64,000 bases of DNA from Geomicrobium sp. JCM 19039 (GCF_000698145.1 NZ_BAXB01000011.1:1-64000); one strand, 5' to 3'. Shown: positions 1 to 8,764, numbered from the stretch's first letter. Notes: generated by a model not told the origin, from the sequence alone. Numbers and translations are program-made.

Positions 1-355
1 TTCATTAATGTGACAGTTGAGAAAGATAAATCATGATTTTAAACGTGAATGCGCACATAAACGGTGTGAACTGTCACAAATCGTGCGATTTGTGACAGTT
101 GCGTGCCGAAAGTGCCCGGTTTGAGAGCTGGATTGTCACATACGTGACCGGCCATCACATGCTTGTGCCAGGTGGTGGGTCTCGGTCACGACTTTTTACC
201 CTTCGGCAAACGTTTTTCGTGTTGCCCGCAACCCTTGCAGTGACGAACAACGATCGGCAACGAGGTGAATTTCAACAGACAATATGTAAGCACTCACCCG
301 CAAAGACCCATTTCGGTCATCCGATTCAATGAATTTCTTTAGTTCAACTTATATA
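1..355. repeat. dispersed repeat, copy 1 (truncated by window start?)
   Basis: About 355 bp matching 30626-30979 in the same orientation, with roughly 20 differences and two 1-base indels. It contains a near-perfect inverted repeat at 68-101 (arms AACTGTCACAAATCG and its complement around a TG spacer), an extra copy of the arm word TGTGACAGTTG at 10-20, and a smaller GTCAC-ATAC-GTGAC palindrome near 135-150. The first base of the window already matches copy 2, so the left edge may lie outside. No transposase, terminal repeat or target duplication is visible. It could be a structured RNA, a protein-binding array or a non-autonomous mobile repeat. Confidence 0.85.
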
Positions 356-532
356 AATTGAAATATACTAGAAGGTGTCATCGACTTACTTGAACAGCTA
401 CATGTTTACACTTGTTCATGTTGCACATGAATGATTTATAAATTTTTTTTAATTTTTTAGAAGGAAAAGAACAAAACGTGTCGAATCTTCGTAGTGAGAG
501 AGTCGAATAGTATAATTGAAGGTGGTGAACCA

Positions 533-1501
533 TTGAATGTGTCCACAACAGAGCAATGCGTAAGTTTGTTTGAAAAGGCGAATCAAGCTTACGCAACTGA
601 TGTTCATTTTCATCCACTCGAAAAAGAGACGATTGTTTCGTTTCGAATCGAAGATGATGCGAGAGCATCAACGAATGAAGAAACAGACAGCAGAACGAAT
701 TGTCGCCCACTTGAAATTCCATTCTGGAATGGATATTGGCGAGCGCAGGCTCCCCCAAAACGGAGCGATTACCTTTCACCTTAGCGATGGCAGCTTGTCG
801 ATACGTTTATCAACGGTGCCGCTCCGAAATGGAGAACGGATGGCTGCTAGACTTCTCCCCCTCAGCACAGACATTCACCTATCTCAACTTCCAACAACTA
901 CCCAACCTGTTCAACAGCTTCAAAACCTTTGTCATTTGCCAGATGGCCTCGTTATTTTTACTGGACCGACGGGTTCAGGTAAGACGACTTCGCTTTATGC
1001 AATGCTTCAACACCTCGTTGCGATTGACTCCCGCCATATCATTTCAGTGGAAGACCCAATTGAGAAGCCTCATAATACGTATACCCAACTTCAAGTAAAC
1101 GAGCAAGCAGGCTTGGATTACAGCGAAGCACTTAAAGCGGCACTGCGTCACGACCCAGATGTTCTAATGGTCGGAGAAATTCGAGACGAAAAAACTGCAC
1201 AAATTGCGGTGCGTGCCGCAATGACTGGTCATCTTGTGCTCACCTCACTTCATACTAGGCATACGAGTGTGCTCTCGTTCGATTGCTGGAGTTTGGTGTG
1301 CCACCTAATTATCTAGCGGAAAGCCTCGTAGCGGTCATCGCTCAACGTCTCGTTTACACAGATACGAAAAGAGATGCGTTTGTGCATCAACGAAAAGCTG
1401 ATTATCAATTCTTAACTGGAGACGAGTTAAGAGAGGAATTACATCGTTTTGCAGGTGAAGCGTTACCATCGTCATCAATCCCTTACTCAGTAGGAAGGTG
1501 A
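533..1501 (+). pseudogene. comGA: ComGA, competence traffic ATPase (two frameshifts)
   Basis: Cytoplasmic secretion ATPase that powers assembly of the ComG competence pseudopilus. The start is a TTG at 533 behind an AAGGTGGTG ribosome site. The first frame reads to about 655, the next frame carries the hallmark segments (MDIGERR-PQNG near 735, Walker A GPTGSGKTT near 963-990, the DPDVLMVGEIRD Walker B region near 1160, AMTGH-VLTSLHTR near 1225), and a third segment from about 1270 carries LEFGVPPNYLAES and AQRLVY. Frame analysis gives a +1 shift near 655 and a -1 shift near 1262-1280. Joined, the product is about 322 residues, near the usual family length. First gene of the comG operon; stop overlaps the comGB ribosome site. 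Confidence 0.9.
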
Positions 1502-1505
1502 ACAC

Positions 1506-2537
1506 ATGAAACGAAAATGGCCCCAAGCCAAAAAAGCGAAATTCTTCTTGAACCTTGGTCGTTTGCTGCGTCGTGGGTATACGTTGAACCACGGGGCAAA
1601 ACTTCTAAGTTATAATGGAGGCGACATTGCCAAAGCTCGAACGGATGAATGGCTTGTGAGCTTGGAAGAAGGAAAGCCATGGCAAGAAGCCATTAAGGCA
1701 TTACAAGTTCCAAGTGATATTGAAGCATATCTGCATTTCTCAGAACGTTACGGCATGATCGCGAACGGATTTTATTTTGCAGGAAGAATGTTACATGAAC
1801 GAGAACAAGTAAAAACGATAATTCGTTCGGTGCTGCGTTATCCCATCCTTCTATTATGGGTCATTATGCTGTTGTTTTTCGTTATGACGTTTTTCGTTTT
1901 TCCTCAATTTGAAAGCTTGTTCAGCACAATGAATATTGATTATCCCCTCATCACGACGTTTACCTTCGCGCTATTTCAGTCCATCCCATACATTTTATTA
2001 GTGTTCGTGTTTATCTTTTTGCTTGGATTTGTTGCGTATCAGCTTTGGTTCAAATCCAAAACCGCCATTGAGAAATTCCACTATTTTTCCCGTGTTCCGT
2101 TTGTAAGTACGTTGCTTCGTATTTACGTCACCTATTCAATCAGCTTGCAGTTTGGCCATCTTTTACGAGGTGGACTTGTCGCTCATGACGTGTTACGTGT
2201 GTTCATTTCTCACGAAAAACGCTCACTGTTCTCAGAGGAAGGCAAACGCTTGAACAGTTGCTTGATAGTGGAACTTCACTTGATGAAGCGTTTTTAGAAG
2301 GGGGAATATATACAAAAGAGTTCCCTGCCATCGTTCGTCACGGCCAAGAAGCAGGTCAGTTAGCGGATGACCTCGTCCATTATAGTGAAATGCTATTTGA
2401 AGAAATGAATGAACGGACAAAACAGCTCGTATTTTCAATTCAACATTATGTTTCTCGTCATTGGGATGGCGATGTTGTTATTATTCATGTCCATTTTCAT
2501 TCCGATTTTTCAGCTCATCACGTCCATCGACGGATAA
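1506..2537 (+). pseudogene. comGB: ComGB, pseudopilus polytopic membrane protein (two frameshifts)
   Basis: Integral membrane platform protein of the type II secretion F (GspF) family. The N-terminal part (1506 to about 2245) contains the first cytoplasmic domain and hydrophobic segments near residues 110-185. The frame then shifts by -1 near 2245 into SGTSLDEAF...HGQEAGQLADDL, the typical second GspF repeat, and by +1 near 2441-2450 into the C-terminal membrane helix (MFLVIGMAMLLLFMSIF) ending with TAA at 2535-2537. The two shifts cancel, so start and stop share a frame. Sits between comGA and a small gene that uses AAAAGGAGA over the comGB stop. Confidence 0.88.
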
Positions 2538-2551
2538 AAGGAGATGATCCC

Positions 2552-2719
2552 TTGGAAAAGAATGAACAGATTGAACGATTAGAAAAACGATTGATGCACG
2601 TTCAATACGAACTTGAACGTCTTCAGAAATACATTGAGAAATTAGAATATCAGCAGCATGATGACACCGAAAAAATTGTCACAATTTTATATAAGAAGAA
2701 GGAGGAAGTGCGGTCATGA
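2552..2719 (+). CDS. small coiled-coil protein of unknown function inside the comG operon
   Basis: A 55-residue protein predicted from a TTG start at 2552, seven bases after a strong ribosome site (AAAAGGAGA, 2536-2544) that overlaps the comGB stop. Its TGA (2717-2719) overlaps the comGC ATG (2716), the arrangement used for translational coupling. The sequence is highly charged and heptad-like (IERLEKRL, ELERLQKYIEKLE), predicting one amphipathic or coiled-coil helix, with no signal peptide or membrane segment and no prepilin motif. I do not recognise the family, and B. subtilis has no gene here. It could assist pseudopilus assembly or only provide coupling between comGB and comGC. Confidence 0.65.
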   Translation: MEKNEQIERLEKRLMHVQYELERLQKYIEKLEYQQHDDTEKIVTILYKKKEEVRS

Positions 2720-3021
2720 AACAGTTTTGGAAAAAACAGGAAGCGTTTACATTGATAGAAATGATGATCGTCTTGCTCATTATTTCAGTGTTACTACTCA
2801 TCGCCATTCCAAATATGGTGAAAAACAGTGAGGTCGCGCAGTCCAAAAGTTGTGAAGCAACGATTGATTTGCTAAGAGCGCAAGCAGGTAGCTATGAAGT
2901 TCAATTCGGGAAACCACTCACAGATTTAAAAGACTTGCAATCGGAAGGGTTAGTCGATCGCATTACGTGTCCGAATGGCGATACGATCTCATTAAAAGAT
3001 TTGGAGATCGGTTCGAATTAA
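2716..3021 (+). CDS. comGC: ComGC, major competence pseudopilin
   Basis: Major subunit of the transformation pseudopilus. The N-terminus has a short basic leader followed by the type IV prepilin signal AFTLIEMMIVLL, to be cut by ComC before Phe, and one hydrophobic helix that serves as membrane anchor and polymer core. Two cysteines (in SCEAT and ITCPN) suit the intramolecular disulfide known for ComGC. 101 residues, normal for the family. ATG at 2716 overlaps the upstream stop. Confidence 0.93.
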   Translation: MKQFWKKQEAFTLIEMMIVLLIISVLLLIAIPNMVKNSEVAQSKSCEATIDLLRAQAGSYEVQFGKPLTDLKDLQSEGLVDRITCPNGDTISLKDLEIGSN

Positions 3022-3451
3022 GCGGGATCAAGGTTTCTCATTGATGGAGATGTCGTTAGTACTACTCATTGTTTCGATCTTTTTGCTGTTGCCGCTTTTG
3101 CATTTTCAATCTGTGACGAAACAACAAGAAATTACGACATTTGTTGACCGCTTAGTGGAAGATCTACATTATACACAGCAATTGGCGTTGACGCGTAACC
3201 GTTCAGCGAGATTGTACATTCAGCCTGATAACCACCGGTATCGCGTAATGGTAGCTAACGAGATTGTAAAGCAGGTTGAAGTGCCGGAGTACGTTATATT
3301 TAGCGGCTCGACCATCCGTCCGGACCAAATTATCTTCAATCGCAATGGCAACTTGAGCTATTCGGGGAGCTTTGAAGTGTATGCAGATCATGCGCGATTT
3401 CAATTTACCTTTTTGATTGGTTCGGGGAGGTTTTATTATGTTCGAAGATAA
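3017..3451 (+). CDS. comGD: ComGD, minor pseudopilin (start codon uncertain)
   Basis: Minor pseudopilin with the prepilin processing motif QGFSLMEMSLVLLIVS and a following hydrophobic helix. The first conventional start in frame is the TTG at 3041, which would cut the protein inside the processing motif. The open frame extends upstream only to 2996 and contains no ATG, GTG or TTG before 3041. An ATT at 3017, overlapping the comGC stop (ATTAA) and ten bases behind GGAG at 3003-3006, would give a leader reading xKRDQGF and is the best-placed candidate. An undetected indel that removed a normal start is the alternative. About 144 residues. Confidence 0.8.
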   Translation: MKRDQGFSLMEMSLVLLIVSIFLLLPLLHFQSVTKQQEITTFVDRLVEDLHYTQQLALTRNRSARLYIQPDNHRYRVMVANEIVKQVEVPEYVIFSGSTIRPDQIIFNRNGNLSYSGSFEVYADHARFQFTFLIGSGRFYYVRR

Positions 3452-3722
3452 AGGATTTACACTCATTGAAGTTGTGTCCGCCCTTTTAGTGTTGGTCATC
3501 ATCACAGCTGGAACGATTCCGGTTGCTACGCAATTACACGAAGAACGGGAAGCTGTATCCCGTTCTTATGATGCTCTCCACCTTCTTCTTTATGAAGAAC
3601 AAAAGGGCATTGTAGAAGAAAATGGCGTGAAATATGTGCGTAAAGGAAGTGCCTCGAATGGGTGTGTAACGTGGAATGATTCATCAGGGAAGGAGAGGGA
3701 GGTATGCATGCAAAAGCCTTAG
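3438..3722 (+). CDS. comGE: ComGE, minor pseudopilin
   Basis: Minor component of the competence pseudopilus. The ATG at 3438 follows a GGGGAGG ribosome site and gives the leader MFEDK then the prepilin motif GFTLIEVVSALLVLVI. The body is short (94 residues) with two cysteines (SNGCVTW, EVCMQ) near the end. It overlaps the end of comGD and its own end overlaps the start of comGF, as usual in comG operons. Assignment rests on order and the pilin motif because ComGE sequences diverge fast. Confidence 0.82.
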   Translation: MFEDKGFTLIEVVSALLVLVIITAGTIPVATQLHEEREAVSRSYDALHLLLYEEQKGIVEENGVKYVRKGSASNGCVTWNDSSGKEREVCMQKP

Positions 3723-4174
3723 ACGATCGAGGGTTTACGTTGCTTGAAACGATGGTGGCGATGATGATTTTATTCTCTGTACTTGCTGTCATTCCGCTGG
3801 CCATGAAGGCTGTTCAACCGCTCGGTATGGAGCGATTGCATCACCAGCATGAGATGTTTGTATGGTTTCAACAATTGCAAAGAGAGGCGATGCATACGAA
3901 AGAGTACATCGTTCACAACCGCCACTTACTCACGATGGTGGATACCGATGGAACAGAGCGAATGATCCGCATGAGAAACGGTAACCTTGTCCAGCAAGTC
4001 GATGGAAGAGGTCACACAATTTTGCTAACGAACATTGATCGGTTTTTAGTGGAAACTTCTAACGATGGAGGCGTTCGGGTGACGATAACAAATCACAACC
4101 GAGAGCATAAACAGGTGCTAGACAGATCAACCGTCTTGGAAGGAGAATTTATATCGGTCAAAAGGGTGCAATGA
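3704..4174 (+). CDS. comGF: ComGF, minor pseudopilin
   Basis: Minor pseudopilin of 156 residues. The start at 3704 follows GGAGAGGGAGG and gives MHAKALDD before the processing motif RGFTLLETMVAMMILF. The C-terminal half contains the NGNLVQQV-type beta region found in ComGF proteins. Its TGA overlaps the comGG start (ATGATG at 4171-4176). Part of the comG operon transcribed with comGA-GG. Confidence 0.85.
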   Translation: MHAKALDDRGFTLLETMVAMMILFSVLAVIPLAMKAVQPLGMERLHHQHEMFVWFQQLQREAMHTKEYIVHNRHLLTMVDTDGTERMIRMRNGNLVQQVDGRGHTILLTNIDRFLVETSNDGGVRVTITNHNREHKQVLDRSTVLEGEFISVKRVQ

Positions 4175-4563
4175 TGCCACTTGTTCTTATTATTGGGTTC
4201 TTGTGCTCATCTTATGTTGGTGCCCAAGCGTTGCTGCTTGTCACCGAAGTGAAGATGTTTGCAGCGTATCAATCATCTCATCAAGCAACGTTAATATTAA
4301 AAGCAGGTGAGAAGAGATGGTGGCAGCTTTATGAAAGCGGACAAACTACGATGGCTGATGAGTGGGAAGTTACTGGAGGAAGATTCCGGTACACGATGAC
4401 AGGAACATACGGTGAAGGCTATCAAGCGGTCAATTTCTTTGCTGAGACGGGTGAGGACATTATTCTTCAACATCGATTTCATGTGAAGACCGAATTTCCT
4501 CCAGAAGATGAAGATGATTCACGTATTTCAGGGCGTATAGAAGGGAAGAAGGATAGCGATTAA
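4171..4563 (+). CDS. comGG: ComGG, minor pseudopilin
   Basis: Last pseudopilin gene of the comG operon, 130 residues, with an N-terminal hydrophobic segment (MMPLVLIIGFLCSS) and no canonical processing motif, which is typical for ComGG. The C-terminus is acidic (EDEDDS). Identification relies on position and size; sequence conservation in this subunit is low. Confidence 0.72.
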   Translation: MMPLVLIIGFLCSSYVGAQALLLVTEVKMFAAYQSSHQATLILKAGEKRWWQLYESGQTTMADEWEVTGGRFRYTMTGTYGEGYQAVNFFAETGEDIILQHRFHVKTEFPPEDEDDSRISGRIEGKKDSD

Positions 4564-4638
4564 CGTCGCTGTCCTTTGTCGTGTACGAGCATAATATCAT
4601 CGTTATTTGGCAATTATATAGGTGAGGAGATGATAAAG

Positions 4639-4869
4639 ATGAACCCGAATCCTTATTTAAAATATTTGGTTGAAACCTTTTTACGTGGTATGGAGAACTT
4701 CTTTTCTTCGGAAACCACATACCGAGAACGCAGGCAGGCGAGGAAGAAACGAAAGCTAAGAATGTTTACAATGTTTGGGTTAATTCCCACTGCAATGAAG
4801 ATCAGCTACCGTCGTGCAAAGAAAAAACCAGGGGCACGTTTGATCTTAGCAGGAAAAAGGGGAAAGTGA
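4639..4869 (+). CDS. yqzE: YqzE family protein
   Basis: Small basic protein of 76 residues resembling YqzE, the conserved gene that follows comGG in bacilli. The start at 4639 is preferred over the ATG at 4630 because the GAGGAG ribosome site (4624-4629) is then nine bases away. The N-terminal YLKYLVETF helix is followed by RRQARKKRKL and a hydrophobic GLIPTAM segment. Function unknown. Confidence 0.72.
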   Translation: MNPNPYLKYLVETFLRGMENFFSSETTYRERRQARKKRKLRMFTMFGLIPTAMKISYRRAKKKPGARLILAGKRGK

Positions 4870-4952
4870 TTTACAAGCAGAATTCATTTCATATATAATG
4901 GGAGTATCGAGAAGGACAATCTTTTGAGTTCTGCAGCTAAGGAGGGAACAAA

Positions 4953-5207
4953 ATGAACAACGAAATGGGCCGCATGTTTAGAGTCATGGGATTCTGGACA
5001 GGTATTTTTGCTGTCTTGTTCTTTGTTGGACACATGTATGAAATGGCACTTATATTCTTTGCGCAAACGGCAGCTTTTGTAGGTCTAGGGTTTATGAACT
5101 TGTCAGAGCGTAATTATGTATACATTTTCGGCGCGTACCTTACTTTATTTATGGTTGTGTTTTCAGTGTATACAATTTTCATTATGGAGCCTGCATTCGG
5201 TCACTAA
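4953..5207 (+). CDS. yqgY: YqgY, DUF2626 membrane protein
   Basis: 84-residue protein with three predicted membrane helices (FWTGIFAVLFFVGHM, ALIFFAQTAAFVGLGFM, YIFGAYLTLFMVVFSVY). Size and sequence fit the DUF2626/YqgY family of Bacillales, function unknown. It has a strong AAGGAGGGAAC ribosome site and is followed by a bidirectional terminator shared with yqgX. Confidence 0.82.
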   Translation: MNNEMGRMFRVMGFWTGIFAVLFFVGHMYEMALIFFAQTAAFVGLGFMNLSERNYVYIFGAYLTLFMVVFSVYTIFIMEPAFGH

Positions 5208-5216
5208 GGTATACAT

Positions 5217-5243
5217 AAAAAGGCGGTGGAGTTCCGCCTTTTT
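5217..5243. terminator. bidirectional terminator between yqgY and yqgX
   Basis: Ten-base-pair stem AAAAAGGCGG / CCGCCTTTTT with a seven-base loop, T-run on both strands. Confidence 0.9.
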
Positions 5244-5251
5244 CACCTGTC

Positions 5252-5887
5252 TTACAATCCATTGAGGAATGGGTTTTGATCCATTTCTGATCCAATGGTC
5301 GTAGCAGGTCCGTGTCCAGGAGCCACATGTGTAGACTCTGGAAGAGTGATTAGCTTTTGGTGGATGGTCGTCATGAGGGTTCCCTCATCGCCACCAGGTA
5401 AATCGGTGCGGCCGATTCCACTTTGAAACAAGACATCGCCAGAGAATACGGTTTCGGATGAAGAGTGATAATACGAAACACTTCCTGGAGAATGGCCGGG
5501 TGTTTCAAGTATTTGAAACGTAAAATCACCGATGTCAAGTTGACCCTCTTCTTTAATGATTTGATCTGCGGGCTTAACGGTGAACCCATTGCCGCCTAAG
5601 AAATTGCGAGAACGATTGAGCTCGTCATCCATTAGCCATTCCGCTTCGTTTTGATGCACATACACAGGAACGGAGAACGCATCACGGATGTGGTCAACCG
5701 CTCCGATGTGATCAAAGTGGGCATGAGTTAACAAGATGGCTAGTGGCTTTAAAGAGGCGTCGCGAATGGCTTTTTCAAACGCTTCCCCATCACCGCCAGG
5801 ATCAAATATAATCGCTTCTTGGTTGTTACTTTGAAGCACATAAGCATTCGTTTGAATCGGTCCTAAAGGGACTTGTGACCATTTCAT
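5252..5887 (-). CDS. yqgX: YqgX, metallo-beta-lactamase fold hydrolase (glyoxalase II-like)
   Basis: Cytosolic zinc hydrolase of 211 residues in the MBL-fold glyoxalase II-like group. The metal motif THAHFDH lies at residues 54-60, followed by the later metal ligands TPGHSPGS, FSGDVLF and GHGPATT. The ATG at 5887 is chosen because GGAG lies about ten bases upstream; the longer frame to 5968 has no ribosome site. Substrate unknown; it may act on thioesters such as lactoyl-thiols. Confidence 0.87.
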   Translation of the reverse strand: MKWSQVPLGPIQTNAYVLQSNNQEAIIFDPGGDGEAFEKAIRDASLKPLAILLTHAHFDHIGAVDHIRDAFSVPVYVHQNEAEWLMDDELNRSRNFLGGNGFTVKPADQIIKEEGQLDIGDFTFQILETPGHSPGSVSYYHSSSETVFSGDVLFQSGIGRTDLPGGDEGTLMTTIHQKLITLPESTHVAPGHGPATTIGSEMDQNPFLNGL

Positions 5888-6022
5888 GAAGTAATAACTC
5901 CTTTCCATTCTTTCTCGTCCATTGTACACAGGATGAATCGGTTTGAAAAGAAGGTCACAACGACGCAAATGCGTGCTGTTTTAAGAAACTCAAATAAAAT
6001 TCCTAATAAGGAGAGAACAATT

Positions 6023-6191
6023 ATGGCAATGGCAGCGATTACTTTGGCTGTAGCAATTTTATCTGTAATTGCTTTTTTTTAGAGAGTTGAAACGCCGGAA
6101 CTTTATTGGTGTAGGTTTCTCTTTCGCTAGCATCCTCGTATTTGGATTTTTCGGTGTGATGACCCTGATTTCAGGCGCACCAGAAGCCTAA
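6023..6191 (+). pseudogene. yqgW: DUF2759 (YqgW-type) small membrane protein, frameshift in T8
   Basis: Starts at ATG 6023 behind AAGGAGAGAACAATT. The first frame gives MAMAAITLAVAILSVIAFF then stops inside a run of eight T (6073-6080). Removing one T continues into RELKRRNFIGVGFSFASIL and a second hydrophobic segment ending at TAA 6189-6191. Together they form a two-helix protein of about 55 residues matching the DUF2759 family. The lesion sits in the homopolymer, so a sequencing error is likely. Assignment to YqgW is by family and location. Confidence 0.7.
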
Positions 6192-6230
6192 AATAAACCG
6201 GAAGACAATGTCTTCCGGTTTATTTTTTTT
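6191..6230. terminator. bidirectional terminator between yqgW and yqhG
   Basis: Perfect 16-bp stem (6191-6206 with 6210-6225) and a three-base loop, ending in T-runs on both strands; it overlaps the yqhG stop. Confidence 0.93.
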
Positions 6231-7001
6231 GGGTATCATTTTGCAAGTAGAAGATGCCGCCGTTAATAAAGCTTAATTCGATGGCAGGTTGATACTGTTC
6301 TTGAATCGCCTTTTTTTCCAGGTCATAGTCTTCACGAACCTCTTCTTCCTCATAAAAACGGTCTAAAAGAATTAAGTCCTCATTCATCCGTTTTGTTGCT
6401 TCATCTGCCCACTCATGCTTTCGGTTTGAGATGTCACCGAGTAAATACTGTTTTATCCTTCTTACTGCACTTGTTGGCTGGACGAGGCCAGCCATTTTAA
6501 ACGATAGCTCAGGTATTGAATTTACAAGGTTTTTCTCTCGGAGTGTATCCATAAACCATCGACCGTCTCTCCGCTAATTAGTTGTACTCCAAAAGAGCGA
6601 AGATCATCTCGCCGACGGTGGCACGTATAGGAGATACGGACGTTTAACCCTAACCACGGATAGAGGGGCGTATTTGTGCCTTGATTTGTTTGTTCATACA
6701 GTCGCGTGTGCGCTCCTTTTTTTCCCGCAGATTGAAAGATTTGATGGAGTCGTGGCGATCCAAAATGAACTCTCTCATAACCTGACGTGCTATTCATATC
6801 TGTCGTAAGACGCATTATCATCGGTTCAGGTGTTCTTCCCGTTTTCTCTAAATAGTGCCAGTAAAAAGGGCGATTCATTAGTTCTTCATCTAAATCACGA
6901 TTTAATTGTACTTCGATGTTCGTATGATCGGTCTGAAGAAATGTGCCGCCACACGCTTCAAGGTACCGAAACATGTAGTTATGAACTTTGTGCTGGTCCA
7001 T
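6220..7001 (-). pseudogene. yqhG: YqhG family protein (one frameshift)
   Basis: Conserved Bacillales protein of unknown function. Residues from the start at 7001 include ELMNRPFYWHYLEKTG, a signature shared with B. subtilis YqhG. The first frame ends shortly after GETVDGLW near 6545, and a -1 shift continues as MDTLREKNLVNSIPELSF to the stop at 6220. Joined length is about 260 residues, normal. Its start overlaps the last 23 bases of yqhH, so the two are one operon on the minus strand. Confidence 0.85.
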
Positions 7002-8631
7002 CTTCGTTTCGCTCCTCTCGTTGCATGATGGAAGTGAGATGGGAGAGTCGTTCTCGGGCTTGTTCAGTATCGTCAAACTGAAGTGCTTCGTGCACGTATG
7101 ACTCGAGCTTCGTTTCATTCACACGTTCAAGGATGTCGTCGAGTTGCCCGATAACCCCTTCAAACATCGATATTTTCTCATAGAGAAGGGAAAGAATTCG
7201 ATCTTCAACCGTTTGCTCAACAGCATAGTTGGTCACATGCACGTCTTGGTCCTGGCCAAGTCGATGAATCCTACCGATACGTTGTTCGACACGCATTGGA
7301 TTCCACGGTAAATCAAAGTTAATCATGTGATGACAAAATTGCAAGTTCAAGCCTTCGCCTCCAGCCTCGGTTGCGATCAATACTTGCGCATAGTCTCGGA
7401 ACAGTTGCCGCATCCAATCTTTCTTGCTCCGTTTGAATCCACCGCGGAATGGAACGGATTTAATGCCATGTTGTTGAAGAAAGTGTTGCAGGTAAGCTTG
7501 TGTGGCTCGGTATTCCGTAAATATAATGGTTTTCTCACCACTCTGTTTTAGTTGCCGCAATACGTGTTCAGCTTTGGCATTGCTCGTTACTTGTTGCATT
7601 CGCTCCACGATCGGGGCGACAACTTCTTCGTTTAATAACCCTTTTTTCATCATATTTGAAAGCGTCACACCTAAGGCTTGTTTACTAGAACACGTTTCCC
7701 TTAGCAATGTAGTGAGTGAGAATCCGTGAAGTTCTTTAAAACTCGAACGCAGATTGTCTACTTCTTCGTACAGCGCCCGTTCTTCATCTGAAAACAGCAC
7801 TTTATAGTTTTCGACATTTCGCTTCTTCCAGGCAATGTTCGTATCTGCTCTTCGATTTCGAACCATTACACTACGAACGAGAGACTGAATGTCTTCGTGT
7901 GCATCCTCACCACGACTTCGTTTATATTTTGCTTTAAATGTTTTTTCGTCACCGAGATGACCTGGTTTTAATATCGAAACGAGATGAAAGAGCTCTTCAA
8001 TGCGATTTTGAACAGGAGTCGCTGTCAAGAGTAAGCAAAAACGCTTCTTTAATTGTTTGATAAACGCATAGCTTTTCGTTTTTGAGTTTTTGAGTTTATG
8101 AGCCTCATCGATAATAATGAGGTCATACGGTTGATTCAATACAATATCTCGGTGTGGCTCTCGTTTGGCTGTATCCATTGATGCGACGACGACGTCTGCT
8201 TGCTCCCATACGTATGTCTTTTTCTGTGGAACAGCAGGAATATAGAATTTCTCATTCAGTTCACTTGCCCACTGATTTACTAAGGATGCAGGTGCTAGAA
8301 TTAACACTTTCTTAACAAGACCACGAATCATATATTCTTTAAGAACCAATCCTGCTTCGATCGTTTTACCAAGTCCAACTTCATCTGCGAGAATGGCTTT
8401 GCCGTTCAATTCTTCCACCACTTTTCGTGCGGTTTCCAATTGATGATCATACGGTTGTAATTGGGGTAAGTATGTCGGAGCAACAAGCCCATCAAATGAA
8501 GGAACGGCTTGATACTCTTCTGCTTCATACGCAAGGTTGAACATTTCCCACGATGCAAAAGGACCATCTTGGTCGAGACGTTGTTGGAATTGTTCTTCCC
8601 ACTCAATAGAAAAATCGATGTCGATGTACAT
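6979..8631 (-). CDS. yqhH: YqhH, SNF2-type DEAD/DEAH helicase-like ATPase
   Basis: Superfamily 2 SNF2/RapA-type ATPase of 550 residues. Motif I is DEVGLGKT at residues 83-90, the Walker B is IIIDEAH near 175, motif III LLTATPVQN follows, and the C-terminal helicase lobe has GGEGLNLQFCHHMIN and QRIGRIHRLGQ. The ATG at 8631 is preceded by GAGGAGAGAAC; a longer frame to 8661 has none. Lies divergently from the gcv riboswitch and overlaps yqhG. Cellular role unknown, probably remodelling of nucleoprotein complexes. Confidence 0.9.
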   Translation of the reverse strand: MYIDIDFSIEWEEQFQQRLDQDGPFASWEMFNLAYEAEEYQAVPSFDGLVAPTYLPQLQPYDHQLETARKVVEELNGKAILADEVGLGKTIEAGLVLKEYMIRGLVKKVLILAPASLVNQWASELNEKFYIPAVPQKKTYVWEQADVVVASMDTAKREPHRDIVLNQPYDLIIIDEAHKLKNSKTKSYAFIKQLKKRFCLLLTATPVQNRIEELFHLVSILKPGHLGDEKTFKAKYKRSRGEDAHEDIQSLVRSVMVRNRRADTNIAWKKRNVENYKVLFSDEERALYEEVDNLRSSFKELHGFSLTTLLRETCSSKQALGVTLSNMMKKGLLNEEVVAPIVERMQQVTSNAKAEHVLRQLKQSGEKTIIFTEYRATQAYLQHFLQQHGIKSVPFRGGFKRSKKDWMRQLFRDYAQVLIATEAGGEGLNLQFCHHMINFDLPWNPMRVEQRIGRIHRLGQDQDVHVTNYAVEQTVEDRILSLLYEKISMFEGVIGQLDDILERVNETKLESYVHEALQFDDTEQARERLSHLTSIMQREERNEDGPAQSS

Positions 8632-8764
8632 GTTCTCTCCTCTATTTCCGACAAAAATCATTGGCAGTTGAAAAGCTTAGTGCTAAACTTGAAGTAAGTT
8701 AGACCGTGCCACATGTTTCTTTAGTATGTGTCAAACGATCACCAATCTATTCAAAACCAAATAC

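Noticed and set aside
99-332. Open frame in repeat copy 1 resembling one at 30689-30955 in copy 2
   Set aside because: The shared C-terminal part differs mostly by amino-acid changing substitutions, the N-terminal parts are frameshifted relative to each other, and no ribosome site precedes either. Shared sequence reflects the DNA repeat.
378-779. Minus-strand frame of 133 codons
   Set aside because: Antisense to the start of comGA and rich in Ser, Cys and His as typical of shadow frames.
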